This document shows positions 1 through 6,203 of a DNA stretch of 6,376 bases, piece by piece. The stretch is from Chloroflexota bacterium (GTDB lineage: Bacteria > Chloroflexota > Anaerolineae > J102): positions 1-6,376 of the forward strand of contig PIVW01000345.1 of the NCBI GenBank assembly GCA_003353825.1. Reading direction: 5' to 3'. The notes beneath the pieces were generated by a model. That model was not told the DNA's origin. It worked only from the letters and a program-made list of their open reading frames with translations, and ran no database searches. The stretch's first letter is position 1. Every line of letters starts with the position of its first letter. The position numbers and the translations under genes were made by a program.

Positions 1-3000
1 AATGGGGCGGGCGATGGCTGGCGCTTCCAACTGGCGAGCCTGGCAACCGTGCGCTACGTGGATGACGACTTCTGCACAGCCTGCGCTAATGATGGCCGTA
101 GTTGGGGCATCGATGCCTTTGACAACCTGCAATCGGCGCTGGATATCGCCTGGTTTGGCGACTCGATCGAGGTGGCGGCGGGCGTGTACGCCTCGGCGGT
201 GATCCATGCGGGTCAGGATTACCTGACGCTGCGCGGGAGCGATCCGGATGCGGTTTTCCTGGACGCGCAAGGGGGCACCGGTATCACCATCCTGCCCACT
301 GACGAAGTCTCTGACACCTACCCCAACATCGAGGGCGTAACCATCCAAAATCTGACGATACGAAACGCCTCAACCGGCATCAAACTGAACCAAGGCGGAC
401 AGGCTACCGCCGGCCCTGCCGTGAATGATGCTCGCAATGTGGTGATCAAGCATGTTCTGTTCGACCAGGATATCGCCGGCAGTACGGCCATCGACGCTTT
501 TCTCTCCGCTCTATGGCTGCGCCACAATACCCTGGTTTCCAATGCCTCAGGCGTTACACTGGTCAACAATAACTCCGGCCTCCTGACACGGAATTTCATC
601 TTCTTACAGGACAACCTGTTCGTGGCCCTGCCCAATGCGGCGCCCCTACCTGTCTGGTGGAACGACAGCAGCAGCCAGATCCCCGCAATAACGCTTAGCA
701 ATGGCTTTGCCAGTCAAAATGGCGCCGACGGCGATTGGCAAAGCTCGCCGACCGGCACGCTGATGACGGTGCAGGATGCGAAGTTCCTCAATTCGGCAGA
801 TGGATTATTCAGACTGAAATCCGGTTCGGCAGCGATCGCACAAGCCAGCAATGGCAAGGACCAGGGGTACTACACCTATCGAGCTCCGGTCTATGTGGAT
901 GCCACCTACTGCGAGAACTGCGAGAACGACGGCCGCAATTGGGGTGTGGATGCGTTTAATAGTATCCAGGGTGGGATTGCCAGCGGTGCTCAAAGCGTGC
1001 TGATTGAGCCAGGCGAGTATCGTGAACGCATTTCCCTGGTCAATGGTGTGAAAGTGTTCGGCTCCGGCGCCGGCCTAACCATCCTTGCACCGCCTGATGA
1101 TATGGGTGGCTATCTGGTGGGTGTAGAGAATGCCAGGGAGACTGCCCTGGCCTTGATCACGCTGGCGGGTGAGGATAAGGTCAATGGCATCACGGTTGAC
1201 AGCGAAGGCGACGTCAGTCTAAAACGACTGATCGTGCGCAACATGGGCACGGCGGTTAATATCAGCGGCAGTACAGCCCAGGCAACGTTGATCAACGACA
1301 CCATAGTAAGCAACGAGAATGGCGTCGTTGCAAGCAGCTGTGGCAATGTGGATATACGCAACAGCATCCTGGCCTTCCAGCAACAGGTGGGCTTGAGCTA
1401 TGAAACGAATGGCTGCCCAAGTACCCAGACCTTGTTACATAACTTCAACGCCTACTGGCGCAATAGCAATGATTTCGAAAATGATGGAACCGCGGTTGAC
1501 CAACCTGGCTCAGGCGAAATCTTCGCCGATCCACTCTTCAGGGACGCGAGCCAAAGTGACTACCGTCCCCTTGGCGATTCACCTGTGGTGGATGCCGGGG
1601 ATCCGAGCGATCCGGCACCGCCTGGCAGTGGAGTACGGGTGGACCTGGGTTATGCGCAGGCGGCAGAGGCATCGGTCTATGCCAGCAAAAACTACTGCGA
1701 ACAATGCCTGAATGATGGTTTAGAATGGCAGGTAACAGCCTTTGACACGATCCAGGACGCGGTGGACAACATACCCGATCTGGCTGGCATGTGGACGGTA
1801 GGTGTGGATGGCGGCGAGATCGGCGCCATGGTCTATGATGAAAACGTGGACATGAAGAGTGGCGTCCGCCTGGTAGGGAACGGCGCTGAAACCACCATTA
1901 TCGATGCAAACAGTAGCGGTTCGGCGCTCACGCTCAATGGCGTGACCAACGTCGAAATCTTGGGCTTTACTATTACGGATGGTGGACAGGACTTCAACGA
2001 CGCGGGTATCCTCGTATCGGGAGCCTCGAACAGGATAACCATTACCAAGAACATTATCGGTGGGCTTTCTCCCCTCAGCGGATTTCCCGGAAATGGCAAT
2101 GTAGGCGTCCTCTTCCAATCGGGCTCGAGCGGGCAGCTAACCTTTAACACGATTGCCCAGAACTTCAACCAGGGCGTCGTCGTCGCAGACCCCGATACCT
2201 GGCTGCACGCGCGATACAATATCATCGCCCAGAATAATGTGGGCTTCGACAACACAGGAGGTGGCCAGATCTTTAACAGCTATAATCTGGTCTACAATAG
2301 CGACTTTAATTGGTGCGGCACCTGTGTGGATTACGTCGGCAGCGTATCATCCGGTCTGGGTGAAATCAATCAGGATCCCCTGTTCACCGACAGCGATAAT
2401 GGTAACTTCAAATTGACTACTTCATCTCCGGCTGTAGATGCCATCCCCAAGGGTGAGTACGCCGCGGTGGCCATAGGGGGAGGCGCCAAGGCCGATATGG
2501 GATACCGTGAACTCCTCGCAGTTCCGGCTACCCTTCTCCTTGGCAAACAGGGTAACTCCTGTGGCCTCGGTAGCGCCGGGATTTCGTCAGTACAGGTCGG
2601 TCTCGTGCACGTGACAGATGCGACGGAGAGCCCTGATTCGACTGTACCAGTTAGTTGGCAAGAGGCGACGCTGAGTAGCGCTGGCCAACCTGGCTCCTAC
2701 TGGACAACTACAATTACCCCTGACCAGGGTGACGGCCTTTACCGACTGTATAGCAAACCCAGCGACGGCGTGAATAACACACCCAACTTAGCTATGGACT
2801 GGTTCCGTTCCGAATTCATCGCCGATGGCACCGCTCCTACAGTCAACCTGATCGAACCTGCCGATGGCGCGGCGACCAGCGCTCCGGCGATAACCCTAAG
2901 TATGGATGTCAGTGACTGGGCGCCGACGGGCTTTACGGGTGAGAGCATATATAATGTGGCGGGCGTCTATTTCGACGTGGACGGCAACGTAATCACAGCC

Positions 3001-6000
3001 ACGCAGTCGAGTACAATCCCTTCGACTGGCGGTGCGCAGCGATACGAGCGGCAGATCGCCCTGGAGAACGGCACCCACACGATCATCGCTTACGCCTCTG
3101 ATCAGGCAGGAAACATTGGCCAGAGCAGCCCGGCGCAGATGACGGTGGTAACAACACAAAATGAAGCGGCCCTGACCAATCCCGCGCCCGATAGCGCGGT
3201 TGCCAGTGCAAGTGTTAACCTGGAGGGTTTCGTGCACTACCAGGATACTTCTGGTGATGGGCAGGTCGAGATCCTGGTCGACGGCGTGTCCCAAGGAATG
3301 GCCGCATTATCCGACACCTCGGCCCAGGACGGTAGCTGGAGCAAAGCGGTAACTCTGGCAGGCGATGGCAGTCATACTATCACAATGCGCGCCAGTCGCA
3401 CCGCAGGCATGACGGCCGCCAACGATACGGTTTCTACAATCGTTCTGGATACACAGGCTCCGAGTATCACTTTCGCGCCACCTACCGATGTGATTACCAA
3501 TACGATCGCGTTGTCAGGCTCAGCAAGCGACAGCGGCAGTGATATCGCTTCGGTTATGGTGAGTATCGATGGAGGCTTCATTTATGATCCGGCTGATGTG
3601 GATGTGAGTGGCAACTGGATCTACACCTGGACAGTTAGCCCTGATAACGATTACGCCACCTTCCCACTACGCATTCGCGCCGAAGATACAGCAAGAAACG
3701 TGACGGTACAGAGTTCTACTGCCGTTGTGGATAATGAAGGACCCGGTTTCATCAACCTCTTAACAGCCTCTCCTCAGGTCGGCAGCCATGTCCTTGCACC
3801 GAGTACCGTTGAGTTAACCTGGGCGCCACCCAGCGATGGTAGCGGAGTCGTAGAGGTGCTGGTTGCAGTGAATCAAATGACATTTACCATCCCCACAGGC
3901 GATCAAACGGCATCCGGCAATAGTTACAGCGCTCAACTGCCGACCGCCGGTACCTGGTATATCCACCTTATGACGCAGGATGGCTCCGACAATATCAATC
4001 TCGAGCGCTATGGCCCCTGGCATGCAGGTAGCGAGGGCGTTCTGGCGACAGGGGGCCTGTCAGAGCAGGCCTGGCGCAAGTCGATCATTATCGACGCCAA
4101 TATCAATGTCGCCAGAGGTGAGTGGAATCCGGAGACAGAGTTGCTCGGTTCCGACCCAAGACCCAATAGGACGTATAGCCTGTACACCAGCTGGGATGCA
4201 GACTATCTGTACCTGGGCTGGCGAGGGCCGTTGTGGGGTCCGCATGGCATCGGCTATATCCACTTCGACACGCAGGCTGGCGGCTCTCTCACAGCTTATA
4301 AGAACGACAACCTGACACTACCGTTTGGAGCGGATTACGTCTTTGTCTCATCACCAGATGTCCACGATCTCCTGCGTTATGTCGGTGGCGGTGTCTGGGA
4401 GCAGGTACAAGATCCCGGCTTCCTCGACGCACATGGCGCCAATGGTGATACCGAGATACGGCTCTCACGCTCAGCCATCAATGCCAACAGCGCAGTTCAA
4501 TTTGTCGCCTCGGTAATGGATGATGACGGCACCGTTCACAGCGTCTTACCCACAGATAATGCTATCGTCGGACCCAATGGAAAGTGCTGCAAGTCTGGTC
4601 ACACGAGTCAGCCTTTCCCAAATACCTGGGCATCGGCATATAGTTGGCCGGCGCTGGCGCAAGGGATTGCCCCGAATGCGGGTCAGCCAAGCGCCCATCA
4701 TACAACGGTGCGAATCTACAGTCCGGATACGAATGGCCGCCCCCTTGGTCCCAATAGCACGGTTCGCTACGTGTTCTTCGTGACCAACGAAGATCGAAAG
4801 CCTCTGGAAAAGGCAACGCTTGTCTTCTCAGGCAGCGAGGGCATTCAGTTTAAGAGTCTGGCCGGATGGCCATTCGCACAGACGCAACCACAAGCTGATC
4901 GCTGGTTTATCGACCTGAGCAACGTGGCTCCAGGGGCACAGAGTCCCATCACTATTACCGCCAAGCTGGCTGAAGACTTGGGGCACTCTGAGTCGGTTAC
5001 CGTAACAGCGGAGATCTTCGCAGACGTTAGCTCCAGCGAACCAGATCTATCCTACCAGACCTTCAGCCATGTCGTCGATATCCATCTGCCCCTTGTGCGT
5101 TTCAATCTGCCAAGCTCGGGCGCCACGCTGGCAACAGGTCTGCAACGGATAAGTGGTTCAGCCTCTGATATTGGCGGTACCGGCGTCGCCCGCACTGAAA
5201 TTCAGGTAGACAATGGTCCCTGGATTGAAGCCGAAGGTACCAAAGGTTGGCAGGCCGATATCGAAGTCCCTGCGGAAGGAACCTTTACCTTATCAGCTCG
5301 GGCGTTTGACAACCACAGTCACGGCAGCGAGATCGTCTCGATCCCGGTCACCGTGGATAACGTTGGCCCTGTGTCCAGTTTCGATCTAGACACGGACATT
5401 CTGGCAGGCAATCGCGTACGTTTGAACGGCCAGGCCCAGGATCAGTTCCCAGCTGGGGCAGCAGTGCAACAGGTAGAAGTGCAAATCGATGGCGGACCAT
5501 GGTATGCGGCTGTTATTTCCGGCCCGCCGACGTCAAACGGTACGGTGCGCTGGAGCTTCAACTGGCGTCTGCCGGTCGAAGAAGGAGTACAACATGCCTT
5601 GCGCGTCAGGGCAATCGATGAGGCCGGCAATGTAGGACCGGCTTCTGAGGCAGTTTTGCTCACGGTTGACAGCCTCGCGCCCACCTCCAGCATCCAAGAG
5701 CCAACCCACGGTGCTGTGTTCACTGGCGATAAAATCCTTGTTTGGGGCTTTGCCCAAGATGGTTGGGGGCTGGCACAGGTCGAGGTACGCCTGGCAGCCA
5801 ACCGCCCCTGGCAACCCTCTCTGCTCGGGGACGAGGCTCGTAGCCTATTACAAAGCAAGGGTGTCGTAGTACCGCCACCTGAAGATCTGCCTGCCGGCGC
5901 CACGGTATGGGCTGCCCACTTCTCGGTTCATGATGCTGAACTTGCCATTCGCAGCAGAGCCACCGATTTGGCGGGCAATATCGAAGGTCTGCAAACCCCC

Positions 6001-6054
6001 ATTCGCGTGAGACAGGCTTCGCTTCACCTCATGCTACCGCTGATCATGCAGTAA
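1..6054 (+). CDS. Giant multidomain extracellular protein: triplicated beta-helix, Ig-like repeats, CBM9-like and DUF11-like domains (5' partial)
   Basis: The frame is open from base 1 (reading NGAGDGWRFQLASLAT before the first repeat) and stops at TAA 6052-6054, giving at least 2017 residues. The GTG at 49 lies just before the first repeat's conserved YVD strand and has no ribosome binding site, so the true start and signal peptide should lie upstream of the window. Residues counted from base 1: three parallel beta-helix units (about 18-840), five Ig/FN3-like modules (841-1340), a CBM9/DOMON-like domain (1341-1560), a DUF11-like domain (1561-1695), three Ig-like modules (1696-2005) and a hydrophobic tail. 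No predicted transmembrane helix or LPxTG motif was seen. Known relatives of these folds are secreted proteins of environmental bacteria that bind or process polysaccharides or act as adhesins. Which of these applies is not visible, and no catalytic residues could be assigned. Only 13 cysteines are present, ten of them before position 2330. The coding frame is confident; the function is inferred only at the level of an exported binding or structural protein. Confidence 0.96.
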   Translation, partial: NGAGDGWRFQLASLATVRYVDDDFCTACANDGRSWGIDAFDNLQSALDIAWFGDSIEVAAGVYASAVIHAGQDYLTLRGSDPDAVFLDAQGGTGITILPTDEVSDTYPNIEGVTIQNLTIRNASTGIKLNQGGQATAGPAVNDARNVVIKHVLFDQDIAGSTAIDAFLSALWLRHNTLVSNASGVTLVNNNSGLLTRNFIFLQDNLFVALPNAAPLPVWWNDSSSQIPAITLSNGFASQNGADGDWQSSPTGTLMTVQDAKFLNSADGLFRLKSGSAAIAQASNGKDQGYYTYRAPVYVDATYCENCENDGRNWGVDAFNSIQGGIASGAQSVLIEPGEYRERISLVNGVKVFGSGAGLTILAPPDDMGGYLVGVENARETALALITLAGEDKVNGITVDSEGDVSLKRLIVRNMGTAVNISGSTAQATLINDTIVSNENGVVASSCGNVDIRNSILAFQQQVGLSYETNGCPSTQTLLHNFNAYWRNSNDFENDGTAVDQPGSGEIFADPLFRDASQSDYRPLGDSPVVDAGDPSDPAPPGSGVRVDLGYAQAAEASVYASKNYCEQCLNDGLEWQVTAFDTIQDAVDNIPDLAGMWTVGVDGGEIGAMVYDENVDMKSGVRLVGNGAETTIIDANSSGSALTLNGVTNVEILGFTITDGGQDFNDAGILVSGASNRITITKNIIGGLSPLSGFPGNGNVGVLFQSGSSGQLTFNTIAQNFNQGVVVADPDTWLHARYNIIAQNNVGFDNTGGGQIFNSYNLVYNSDFNWCGTCVDYVGSVSSGLGEINQDPLFTDSDNGNFKLTTSSPAVDAIPKGEYAAVAIGGGAKADMGYRELLAVPATLLLGKQGNSCGLGSAGISSVQVGLVHVTDATESPDSTVPVSWQEATLSSAGQPGSYWTTTITPDQGDGLYRLYSKPSDGVNNTPNLAMDWFRSEFIADGTAPTVNLIEPADGAATSAPAITLSMDVSDWAPTGFTGESIYNVAGVYFDVDGNVITATQSSTIPSTGGAQRYERQIALENGTHTIIAYASDQAGNIGQSSPAQMTVVTTQNEAALTNPAPDSAVASASVNLEGFVHYQDTSGDGQVEILVDGVSQGMAALSDTSAQDGSWSKAVTLAGDGSHTITMRASRTAGMTAANDTVSTIVLDTQAPSITFAPPTDVITNTIALSGSASDSGSDIASVMVSIDGGFIYDPADVDVSGNWIYTWTVSPDNDYATFPLRIRAEDTARNVTVQSSTAVVDNEGPGFINLLTASPQVGSHVLAPSTVELTWAPPSDGSGVVEVLVAVNQMTFTIPTGDQTASGNSYSAQLPTAGTWYIHLMTQDGSDNINLERYGPWHAGSEGVLATGGLSEQAWRKSIIIDANINVARGEWNPETELLGSDPRPNRTYSLYTSWDADYLYLGWRGPLWGPHGIGYIHFDTQAGGSLTAYKNDNLTLPFGADYVFVSSPDVHDLLRYVGGGVWEQVQDPGFLDAHGANGDTEIRLSRSAINANSAVQFVASVMDDDGTVHSVLPTDNAIVGPNGKCCKSGHTSQPFPNTWASAYSWPALAQGIAPNAGQPSAHHTTVRIYSPDTNGRPLGPNSTVRYVFFVTNEDRKPLEKATLVFSGSEGIQFKSLAGWPFAQTQPQADRWFIDLSNVAPGAQSPITITAKLAEDLGHSESVTVTAEIFADVSSSEPDLSYQTFSHVVDIHLPLVRFNLPSSGATLATGLQRISGSASDIGGTGVARTEIQVDNGPWIEAEGTKGWQADIEVPAEGTFTLSARAFDNHSHGSEIVSIPVTVDNVGPVSSFDLDTDILAGNRVRLNGQAQDQFPAGAAVQQVEVQIDGGPWYAAVISGPPTSNGTVRWSFNWRLPVEEGVQHALRVRAIDEAGNVGPASEAVLLTVDSLAPTSSIQEPTHGAVFTGDKILVWGFAQDGWGLAQVEVRLAANRPWQPSLLGDEARSLLQSKGVVVPPPEDLPAGATVWAAHFSVHDAELAIRSRATDLAGNIEGLQTPIRVRQASLHLMLPLIMQ
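52..888 (+). repeat. Beta-helix unit 1 of 3 (protein-level tandem repeat, 279 residues)
   Basis: The unit opens with RYVDDDFC, then CTACANDGRSWG and AFDNLQ, followed by GDSIEVAAGVY. This is the usual entrance of secreted right-handed parallel beta-helix proteins (YVD..NDG.SW..AF..IQ.A....D.I.VA.G.Y). Short strands with Asn-rich turns follow, such as VTIQNLTIRN, HNTLVSNASG and LVNNNSG. The HNTLVSN rung at 523-543 aligns with NDTIVSN in unit 2 and FNTIAQN in unit 3. The closing motif is worn: FRLKSGSAAIA at 808 stands where the other units have SPxVDA, and no DPLF is recognisable. The boundaries are set by aligning the position seven residues before the first cysteine in each unit. Confidence 0.85.
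889..1674 (+). repeat. Beta-helix unit 2 of 3 (protein-level tandem repeat, 262 residues)
   Basis: The unit starts VYVDATYC and continues CENCENDGRNWG, DAFNSIQ and VLIEPGEYRE. Beta-helix rungs include VSLKRLIVRN, INDTIVSNENGVV and VDIRNSILAF. It closes with ADPLF (1525-1539) and then SPVVDAG (1579-1599) and VDLGY. That ending resembles the DPLF...SPAIDAG close common in bacterial beta-helix and choice-of-anchor Q type proteins. It is the shortest of the three units; its first half is about 21 residues shorter than in units 1 and 3. It has two extra single cysteines, at 1339 and 1414, which could pair with each other. At DNA level its entry motif is only moderately similar to that of unit 1, so the duplication is old. 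Confidence 0.87.
1675..2520 (+). repeat. Beta-helix unit 3 of 3 (protein-level tandem repeat, 282 residues)
   Basis: The unit starts VYASKNYC and continues CEQCLNDGLEWQ and AFDTIQDAVD, so the CxxCxNDG spacing is kept while the W-G position has changed to W-Q. The core shows typical rungs: NVEILGFTITDGG, NRITITKNIIGG, FNTIAQNFNQGVVV and RYNIIAQNNVGF. It closes with QDPLF (2371-2385) and SPAVDA (2425-2442), then ADMGY. A second CxxC (WCGTC, cysteines at 2314 and 2323) sits in the loop just before DPLF, where unit 2 reads FENDGTAV. The exact end is approximate; 2520 is the point where beta-helix character gives way to the Ig-like region. Confidence 0.86.
2521..4020 (+). repeat. First block of five Ig/FN3-like beta-sandwich modules
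   Basis: Approximate modules are 2521-2832, 2833-3162, 3163-3456, 3457-3744 and 3745-4020, each about 92-110 residues. They are marked by linkers of the form D-x-x-A/G-P: DGTAP at 2824, DTQAP at 3448 and DNEGP at 3730. Each typical module has an opening strand plus a P..G/D..A/V turn, a strand like IALSGSASD, a central VSIDGG-type hairpin, and a closing strand such as IIAYASDQAGNIG (from 3082) or RIRAEDTARNV. This pattern matches the Bacterial Ig-like/Y_Y_Y-type modules of secreted proteins. The first module is atypical and the fifth (VELTWAPPSDGSGVVEVLVAV) is more FN3-like. The likely role is spacing, with possible ligand binding; no calcium site is clear. Confidence 0.78.
4021..4680 (+). 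other. CBM9/DOMON-like beta-sandwich domain (putative sugar or ligand binding)
   Basis: This region breaks the Ig-repeat pattern. It has the ordered signals of the CBM9-like/DOMON fold: a long strand ending at an exposed aromatic pair (YTSWDADYLYLGWRG, 4183-4227), then GYIHFDTQAGG (4252-4284), then LPFGADYVFV (4318-4347), and a late TEIRLSRSAI strand (4450-4479) that resembles the E-x-x-I/L-P-x-x-x-L strand of such domains. In known families this fold binds sugars or heme. Here the exposed W, Y and H residues are compatible with glycan binding, but no specific ligand can be read from the sequence. A vicinal Cys-Cys pair (KCCK, 4582-4593) lies near its end. Boundaries are approximate, and the family assignment is by pattern memory only. 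Confidence 0.55.
4681..5085 (+). other. DUF11-like beta-sandwich domain
   Basis: The segment reads like the conserved-repeat (DUF11/CARDB-like) modules of bacterial surface proteins. It contains NSTVRYVFFVTNEDRKPLEKATL (4753-4821), equivalent to the usual 'YT..VTN.G...L..V.V' pair of strands. A mid-domain W.....DL..V.PG....ITI segment follows (about 4900-4960), then ESVTVTAEIFAD (4990-5025), corresponding to the 'T.TA.V' closing strand. The usual role of such modules is as stalk or spacer units in secreted proteins. It separates the CBM9-like domain from the last three Ig-like modules. Either a DUF11 or a CARDB call would be defensible. Confidence 0.55.
5086..6015 (+). repeat. Second block of three Ig-like modules
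   Basis: Approximate modules are 5086-5370, 5371-5682 and 5683-6015. The linkers DNVGP (5356) and DSLAP (5668) are of the same D-x-x-A/G-P type as in the first block. Each module carries a VExxxDxGPW-like hairpin: TEIQVDNGPW (5194-5223), VEVQIDGGPW (5473-5502) and the degenerate VEVRLAANRPW (5779-5811). The last two close with RAIDEAGNVG (5608-5637) and RATDLAGNIE (5956-5985), while the first closes RAFDNHSHG. These motifs are the same as those in the first Ig block, so both blocks probably come from one repeat family split by the CBM9-like and DUF11-like insertion. The last module carries an extra loop of about 20-25 residues (around 5818-5890) containing a VVVPPPEDLP proline stretch. Confidence 0.8.
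6022..6051 (+). other. Hydrophobic C-terminal tail (LHLMLPLIMQ), possible Chloroflexota-type terminus
   Basis: Right after the last Ig-like module the protein ends in a ten-residue hydrophobic strand containing LPLI and then stops. From memory, many exported proteins of Chloroflexota end in a similar short 'YLPLVxR'-like strand directly before the stop codon. Here the final residue is Gln instead of Arg. Whether this is a sorting signal, part of the last beta-sandwich, or a lineage habit is not known to me. It is too short for a transmembrane helix and has no LPxTG or basic tail. Confidence 0.5.
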
Positions 6055-6203
6055 CAGGTTCTACGGTACTTGCAAAGACGTAATCAGTCTCCGGTGGCTT
6101 GCAACAATCCGGCGACAACCGCTAATAGATAATGCATGTGACTGTGAGCATGACGACCACTTCACAATCCGACTTGATCATCCCCAATAGCAAGGACAGA
6201 ATC
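6055..6203 (+). other. 149-bp intergenic spacer; no clear terminator, weak promoter-like elements only
   Basis: No GC-rich hairpin with a T-run follows the stop of the giant gene. The only small dyad is CCGG at 6091-6094 and 6109-6112, four pairs around a 14-base loop. A GATAAT hexamer (6128-6133) matches five of six bases of a -10 box, but the nearest TTGCAA (6099-6104) is 23 bases upstream, too far for a good sigma-70 promoter. CTTGCAA occurs twice (6069-6075 and 6098-6104). A transcript may simply continue into the second gene. Confidence 0.5.
6192..6196 (+). promoter_or_regulatory. Shine-Dalgarno AAGGA for the second gene
   Basis: AAGGA lies seven bases before the ATG at 6204, which is ideal spacing. 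It decides the start. Two in-frame ATGs further upstream (6132 and 6150) lack a comparable purine-rich site, and the 6204 start places a basic n-region (NYTRR) directly before the hydrophobic core. Confidence 0.8.

Noticed and set aside
2..202. Forward open frame of 66 codons at the left edge
   Set aside because: It overlaps the conserved beta-helix entry motif in another frame, and its translation is low in information and rich in Trp, Arg and Met. The continuous frame from base 1 is the real one.
52..2520. Beta-helix units as a pectate lyase or other active polysaccharide lyase
   Set aside because: No catalytic Arg/Lys/Asp arrangement typical of those enzyme families could be recognised. 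The fold alone does not support an enzymatic call.
3244..3282. DTSGDGQVEILVD as a possible EF-hand or dockerin calcium loop
   Set aside because: The first half fits DxSxDG, but the position-12 acidic residue is a Val, with Asp one residue later, and there are no flanking helices. It is better read as a turn and strand of an Ig-like module.
5442..5903. Reverse-strand open frame of 153 codons, and several other antisense frames of 60-140 codons
   Set aside because: They lie entirely inside the giant gene, whose frame shows consistent domain motifs. Their translations are Arg/Pro/Ser-rich with no recognisable domain, as expected for shadow frames in GC-rich coding sequence.
6091..6112. CCGG...CCGG dyad as an intrinsic terminator
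   Set aside because: The stem has only four pairs, the loop is 14 bases and no T-run follows.
6132..6203. Longer N-terminus for the second gene from ATG 6132 or 6150
   Set aside because: These starts are in frame but lack a good Shine-Dalgarno, and they would put about 24 mostly polar residues before the signal peptide. The 6204 start has AAGGA at ideal spacing.
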